Shown in pieces: positions 7,818-9,914 of a stretch of DNA of 9,914 nt (its first letter is position 1; every line of letters begins with the position of its first letter). Source of the stretch: JACJYE01 sp964432875 (GTDB lineage: Bacteria; Bacteroidota; Bacteroidia; Chitinophagales; Saprospiraceae); NCBI GenBank assembly GCA_964432875.1, contig CAYSPJ010000159.1, positions 1 to 9,914 of the forward strand, read 5' to 3'. The notes under the pieces were generated by a model, which searched no databases, was not told the origin of the DNA, and worked only from the letters and a program-made list of their open reading frames with translations. A program made the position numbers and the translations under genes.

Positions 7818-7849
7818 CCCCGGACGAACGCACACAGAGCGGGAGGCAG
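7818..7849 (-). repeat. Diverged inverted copy of the 9734-9914 repeat family
   Basis: Read on the minus strand, this segment starts CTGCCT, continues CCCGCTCT, and ends TGCGTTCGTCCGGGG. Its last 26 bases match the repeat core at 9815-9840 at 21 positions, and the preceding CTGCCT matches the segment just before the second core at 9872-9877. It lies just after the enolase stop. A further GGACGAAC, identical to 7822-7829, occurs at 7898-7905. The match is from reading by eye and the sequence is GC-rich, so a whole-genome comparison is needed to confirm common origin. Confidence 0.45.
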
Positions 7850-7871
7850 CCCCTTAAGGGGGCATGCCCCC
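7850..7871. other. Two overlapping, mutually exclusive palindromes
   Basis: CCCC-TTAA-GGGG (7850-7861) and the 14-base perfect palindrome GGGGGCATGCCCCC (7858-7871) share the same G-run, so in RNA only one can form at a time. They sit midway in the 166-base gap between eno and the FtsB-like gene. No T-run follows, so a classic terminator is unlikely. Confidence 0.5.
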
Positions 7872-7926
7872 ACTCTAAAGGCACTAGTTAACCGCAAGGA
7901 CGAACACGGACCGGCATACGGCCTAC

Positions 7927-7950
7927 TAAGCCCGGCAAGCACCGGGCTTA
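7927..7950. other. Perfect 9-bp hairpin before the FtsB-like gene
   Basis: TAAGCCCGG (7927-7935) and CCGGGCTTA (7942-7950) form a perfect stem with a 6-base loop, ending 17 bases before the ATG at 7968. The direct repeat TACTAA (7924-7929 and 7949-7954) overlaps both outer edges of the stem. It is followed by an A-run (CTAAAAAACT) and not a T-run, so it is not an intrinsic terminator on either strand. It could stabilise an mRNA end, act in the leader of the downstream gene, or be a REP-like element. Confidence 0.55.
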
Positions 7951-7967
7951 CTAAAAAACTCAGCGCT

Positions 7968-8282
7968 ATGGCAAACTCTAACAACTTTTTTCAACAACTG
8001 CTGGAGCAAATCCCGGCACCTTTGCGCAACAAATACTACCTGATCCTGGTCTTGTTTTTTGGCTGGATGATCTTCTTTGACCGCCACGACCTGCTGACCC
8101 AGTTCCGCCTGCAAAAAGCAGTCAATAAGATGGAACAGGATAAAGAATTGTACCTGGAGCGGATTGAAAAGGCCAAACAAGAACGCTTGGACCTGGAGGC
8201 CAACAAAGAGAAATTTGCCCGCGAGCAGTACCACATGAAAAAAGCTGGAGAAGAGGTATTCATCATCGTAGAGGAAGAGTGA
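7968..8282 (+). CDS. ftsB: FtsB/DivIC-like septum formation initiator protein
   Basis: This 104-aa protein has the plan of the FtsB/DivIC family of divisome proteins: a short cytoplasmic N-terminus, one membrane helix (about 23-38, YYLILVLFFGWMIFFD), a coiled coil (about 45-82, rich in K, E, L and Q) and a conserved C-terminal box EKFAREQYHMKKAGEEVFII (81-100). Family members bind FtsL and FtsQ and help activate septal wall synthesis. Location next to enolase is common for this family in several phyla and supports the assignment. The ATG at 7968 gives the usual length and topology. Whether to call it FtsB or DivIC cannot be settled from sequence alone. sucD begins 32 bases after the stop, so the two may share a transcript. 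Confidence 0.87.
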   Translation: MANSNNFFQQLLEQIPAPLRNKYYLILVLFFGWMIFFDRHDLLTQFRLQKAVNKMEQDKELYLERIEKAKQERLDLEANKEKFAREQYHMKKAGEEVFIIVEEE

Positions 8283-8314
8283 AAGAAAATTTTTAAAACG
8301 ATAAAACCATTGTC

Positions 8315-9187
8315 ATGTCAGTTCTTGTCAACAAGGATTCGAGAGTAATCGTGCAAGGCTTCACGGGGAAAGAAGGTACTTTCCACGCCGAACAAATGAT
8401 CGCCTATGGCACCAAATTGGTGGGTGGAGTGACGCCCGGCAAAGGCGGGCACTTACACCTCGACCTGCCGGTTTTCAATACCGTAGCTGATTCCGTCAAT
8501 GATGCCGGGGCCGACACCTCGGTCATCTTCGTGCCGCCGGCCTTCGCCGCCGACGCCATCATGGAAGCAGCCGAAGCGGGCATCAAGGTCATCATCTGCA
8601 TCACCGAGGGCATCCCGGTACAGGATATGGTCAAAGTGAAGGCCTACCTGGAACGGTTCGATACCCGCCTGATCGGCCCCAACTGCCCGGGCGTCATCAC
8701 GCCGGAAGAAGCCAAATGCGGCATCATGCCGGGCTTCATCCACCGCAAAGGCCATATCGGCATCGTCTCCCGCTCCGGCACCTTGACCTACGAAGCCGTT
8801 GACCAGGTGACCAAAGCGGGCATGGGCCAGTCCACTTGCATCGGCATCGGGGGCGACCCCATCTGCGGCACCACCACCAAAGAAGCCGTCGAGCTGCTGA
8901 TGAACGACCCCGAGACGGAAGGCATCATCATGATCGGCGAAATCGGCGGCAATATGGAGGCTGATGCCGCTTATTACATCAAAGCGTTCGGCACCAAACC
9001 GGTAGTCGGCTTCATCGCCGGCAAAACCGCGCCCAAGGGCCGCAAAATGGGCCATGCTGGCGCCATCATCGGCGGCAAGGACGATACGGCCGAAGCCAAG
9101 ATGAAAATCATGGCGGCCTGCGGCCTGCACGTGGTCGATTCGCCCGCCAATATCGGCGAGACCATGCGGGCAGCGCTGCGGGGATAA
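8315..9187 (+). CDS. sucD: Succinyl-CoA ligase (ADP/GDP-forming) alpha subunit
   Basis: SucD with SucC catalyses the reversible conversion of succinyl-CoA to succinate with phosphorylation of ADP or GDP in the TCA cycle. The 290-aa length equals that of well-studied SucD proteins. The N-terminal CoA-binding Rossmann domain (about 1-125) contains VQGFTGKEGTFHAEQM and GGVTPGKGG. CITEGIP and GPNCPGVITP follow. The ligase domain has GIVSRSGTLTYEAV, GIGGDPI and the phosphohistidine site GHAGAIIGG with His247, one residue from His246 in the E. coli enzyme. All key motifs are intact. sucC is not adjacent inside this window; the gene instead sits between the FtsB-like gene and msrB. The 32-base upstream gap is AT-rich without a clear TAnnTTTG match, so read-through from ftsB is plausible. 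Confidence 0.98.
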   Translation: MSVLVNKDSRVIVQGFTGKEGTFHAEQMIAYGTKLVGGVTPGKGGHLHLDLPVFNTVADSVNDAGADTSVIFVPPAFAADAIMEAAEAGIKVIICITEGIPVQDMVKVKAYLERFDTRLIGPNCPGVITPEEAKCGIMPGFIHRKGHIGIVSRSGTLTYEAVDQVTKAGMGQSTCIGIGGDPICGTTTKEAVELLMNDPETEGIIMIGEIGGNMEADAAYYIKAFGTKPVVGFIAGKTAPKGRKMGHAGAIIGGKDDTAEAKMKIMAACGLHVVDSPANIGETMRAALRG

Positions 9188-9241
9188 GCCCTTTCCCGGC
9201 TCATCCAGTAATGCCTGACGCGGAGGAAGGGGAGACAAAAA

Positions 9242-9313
9242 ATGGAAGAATGGCCTGCAAAAGAAGGGGTTTACGTGGTTCTTCGATTTGGACGCCAGCA
9301 AAATCTGAACTGA
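9242..9313 (+). CDS. Possible 23-aa small ORF in the sucD-msrB gap
   Basis: The 146-base gap between sucD and msrB holds a short reading frame, ATG at 9242 to TGA at 9311, encoding MEEWPAKEGVYVVLRFGRQQ plus three residues. A purine-rich stretch (GGAGGAAGGGGAG, from about 9222) precedes it at ribosome-binding distance, which is unusual in this window. I recognise no family. It could be a real small peptide, a remnant of a larger gene, or chance; I favour chance or a remnant. Confidence 0.2.
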   Translation: MEEWPAKEGVYVVLRFGRQQNLN

Positions 9314-9333
9314 TCATTCAAAATTGATGCCTC

Positions 9334-9714
9334 ATGAAAAGCAAGGAAAACTGGAATCCGCTCACCCCCGAAGAAGAGCGCGTCATCGCGCACAAGGGCA
9401 CGGAGCGGCCGTTTAGCGGGGAGTACTACCTCCATAAAGCCGCAGGCACCTATATCTGCCGCCGCTGCGAAGCACCGCTCTACCGCGCTGAAGACAAATT
9501 CGACTCGGGCTGCGGCTGGCCCAGCTTCGACGACGAAATACCCGGCGCCGTGCGGCACGAACGCGACGCCGATGGCCGCCGCACCGAAATACTCTGCAAC
9601 AACTGCGGCGGACACCTCGGCCACGTCTTCAGCGGCGAGCGCTTTACATCCAAGAATACCCGCCACTGCGTGAATTCTATTTCGATGAAATTCGTCCCGG
9701 AGGGAGAAGGCTAG
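9334..9714 (+). CDS. msrB: Peptide-methionine (R)-S-oxide reductase
   Basis: MsrB reduces the R form of methionine sulfoxide in proteins, using thioredoxin. The 126-aa product is a single-domain MsrB without a signal peptide, so it should be cytoplasmic. Visible motifs: zinc-binding CRRC (Cys42, Cys45) and CNNC (Cys88, Cys91); FDSGCGWPSF with Cys60, a likely resolving cysteine; GGHLGHVF (92-99); and the catalytic cysteine Cys112 in RHCVNSISMKF. The NSISMKF ending differs slightly from the more common NSAALKF, but the catalytic RHCVNS part is kept. No MsrA partner domain is fused. It follows sucD after 146 bases, and a repeat array begins shortly after its stop. Confidence 0.96.
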   Translation: MKSKENWNPLTPEEERVIAHKGTERPFSGEYYLHKAAGTYICRRCEAPLYRAEDKFDSGCGWPSFDDEIPGAVRHERDADGRRTEILCNNCGGHLGHVFSGERFTSKNTRHCVNSISMKFVPEGEG

Positions 9715-9733
9715 ATGGGCCGCCCCTACAGCC

Positions 9734-9914
9734 TTCTCCCCTTCGCTCCCTACTGCCTTCCCGCTTCGCTCCGCTCAGACGGGATGTCGCTTCGCTCCAA
9801 CTGCCAACTGCCATCCCGCTCTCGCTGCGCTCGTCCGGGATGTCGCTTCGCTCCAACTGCCAACTGCCCACTGCCTTCCCGCTCTCGCTCCGCTCGTCCG
9901 GGATGTCGCTTCGC
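9734..9914. repeat. Tandem intergenic repeat with growing heptad number (runs off the window)
   Basis: After the msrB stop the sequence is an irregular tandem array. The unit starts GGGATGTCGCTTCGCTCC (9781, 9837 and the truncated copy at 9900), continues with 7-base heptads of the form (A/C/T)ACTGCC, and ends in a core CCCGCTCTCGCT...CTCGTCC. Unit spacing is 56 then 63 bases; the 7-base difference is exactly one extra heptad (CACTGCC at 9869-9875). A degenerate first unit at about 9741-9780 has one heptad (TACTGCC, 9751-9757), the second has two (9799-9812) and the third three (9855-9875). The array continues beyond the window edge. Reading frames through it, including one from ATG 9715 and a minus-strand frame containing SDIPDERSESG, are repeat artefacts. 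Confidence 0.85.

Noticed and set aside
7049..7984. 311-aa minus-strand ORF opposite enolase and the eno-ftsB gap
   Set aside because: Mostly antisense to an intact enolase, then runs through hairpins and the ftsB start; no family resemblance.
8453..9301. 282-aa minus-strand ORF opposite sucD
   Set aside because: Antisense shadow of an intact sucD; its composition is the complement of conserved Gly/Ala/Ile-rich segments.
9677..9914. ORFs through the 3' repeat array, including a minus-strand frame containing SDIPDERSESG and a plus-strand frame from ATG 9715
   Set aside because: These are translations of the tandem repeat; this type of peptide is a familiar spurious call from such repeats, and no non-repeat coding sequence is visible.
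1..9914. Search for a novel multi-gene system, defence island, mobile element, CRISPR array or tRNA/rRNA
   Set aside because: All substantial genes belong to known housekeeping families on one strand; no transposase, integrase, toxin-antitoxin pair, nuclease, spacer-repeat array with unique spacers, or RNA gene structure was seen.

Overview
The window looks like a housekeeping stretch of a Bacteroidota chromosome, moderately GC-rich by eye. Four things support this. There is a good Bacteroidota-type -7 element (TATCTTTG, consensus TAnnTTTG) before carA. Most starts lack a clear Shine-Dalgarno sequence. The proteins are Bacteroidota-like, for example the transketolase DGGIQEE variant and the small FtsB/DivIC-like protein ending in a KFAREQY...MKK box. 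The order carA-eno-ftsB is also typical of the group. The GCTTCGCTCC / AACTGCC intergenic repeats remind me of Saprospiria (Lewinella/Phaeodactylibacter-like) genomes, but that finer placement is inference.

Layout: all eight supported genes lie on the + strand. (1) 142-1662: exported M48-type peptidase-like protein whose zinc motif reads NEAAH instead of HExxH. (2) 1787-3841: transketolase with a GTG start. (3) 3873-5255: MgtE magnesium channel. (4) 5334-6437: carA, with a recognisable promoter just upstream. (5) 6518-7801: enolase. (6) 7968-8282: FtsB/DivIC-like division protein. (7) 8315-9187: succinyl-CoA ligase alpha subunit. (8) 9334-9714: MsrB methionine sulfoxide reductase. A 23-codon ORF at 9242-9313 is possible but weak. 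All long minus-strand ORFs are antisense shadows of these genes.

Functionally the genes are a loose set: pentose-phosphate/Calvin-type sugar rearrangement (tkt), Mg2+ uptake (mgtE; Mg2+ is a cofactor for transketolase, enolase, CPSase and succinyl-CoA ligase), arginine/pyrimidine precursor synthesis (carA), lower glycolysis (eno), the TCA cycle (sucD), division (ftsB) and protein repair (msrB). The partner genes carB and sucC are not in the window. The short tkt-mgtE (31 bp) and ftsB-sucD (32 bp) gaps allow co-transcription; the carA promoter marks a new unit.

No defence system, mobile element, CRISPR array, tRNA or rRNA was found. The parts worth a second look are non-coding or degenerate: the M48 homologue with two altered active-site positions; the tandem repeat at 9734-9914, whose units carry one, then two, then three copies of a 7-bp ACTGCC-type heptad; a diverged inverted copy of the same repeat family in the eno-ftsB gap; and competing hairpins in that gap.
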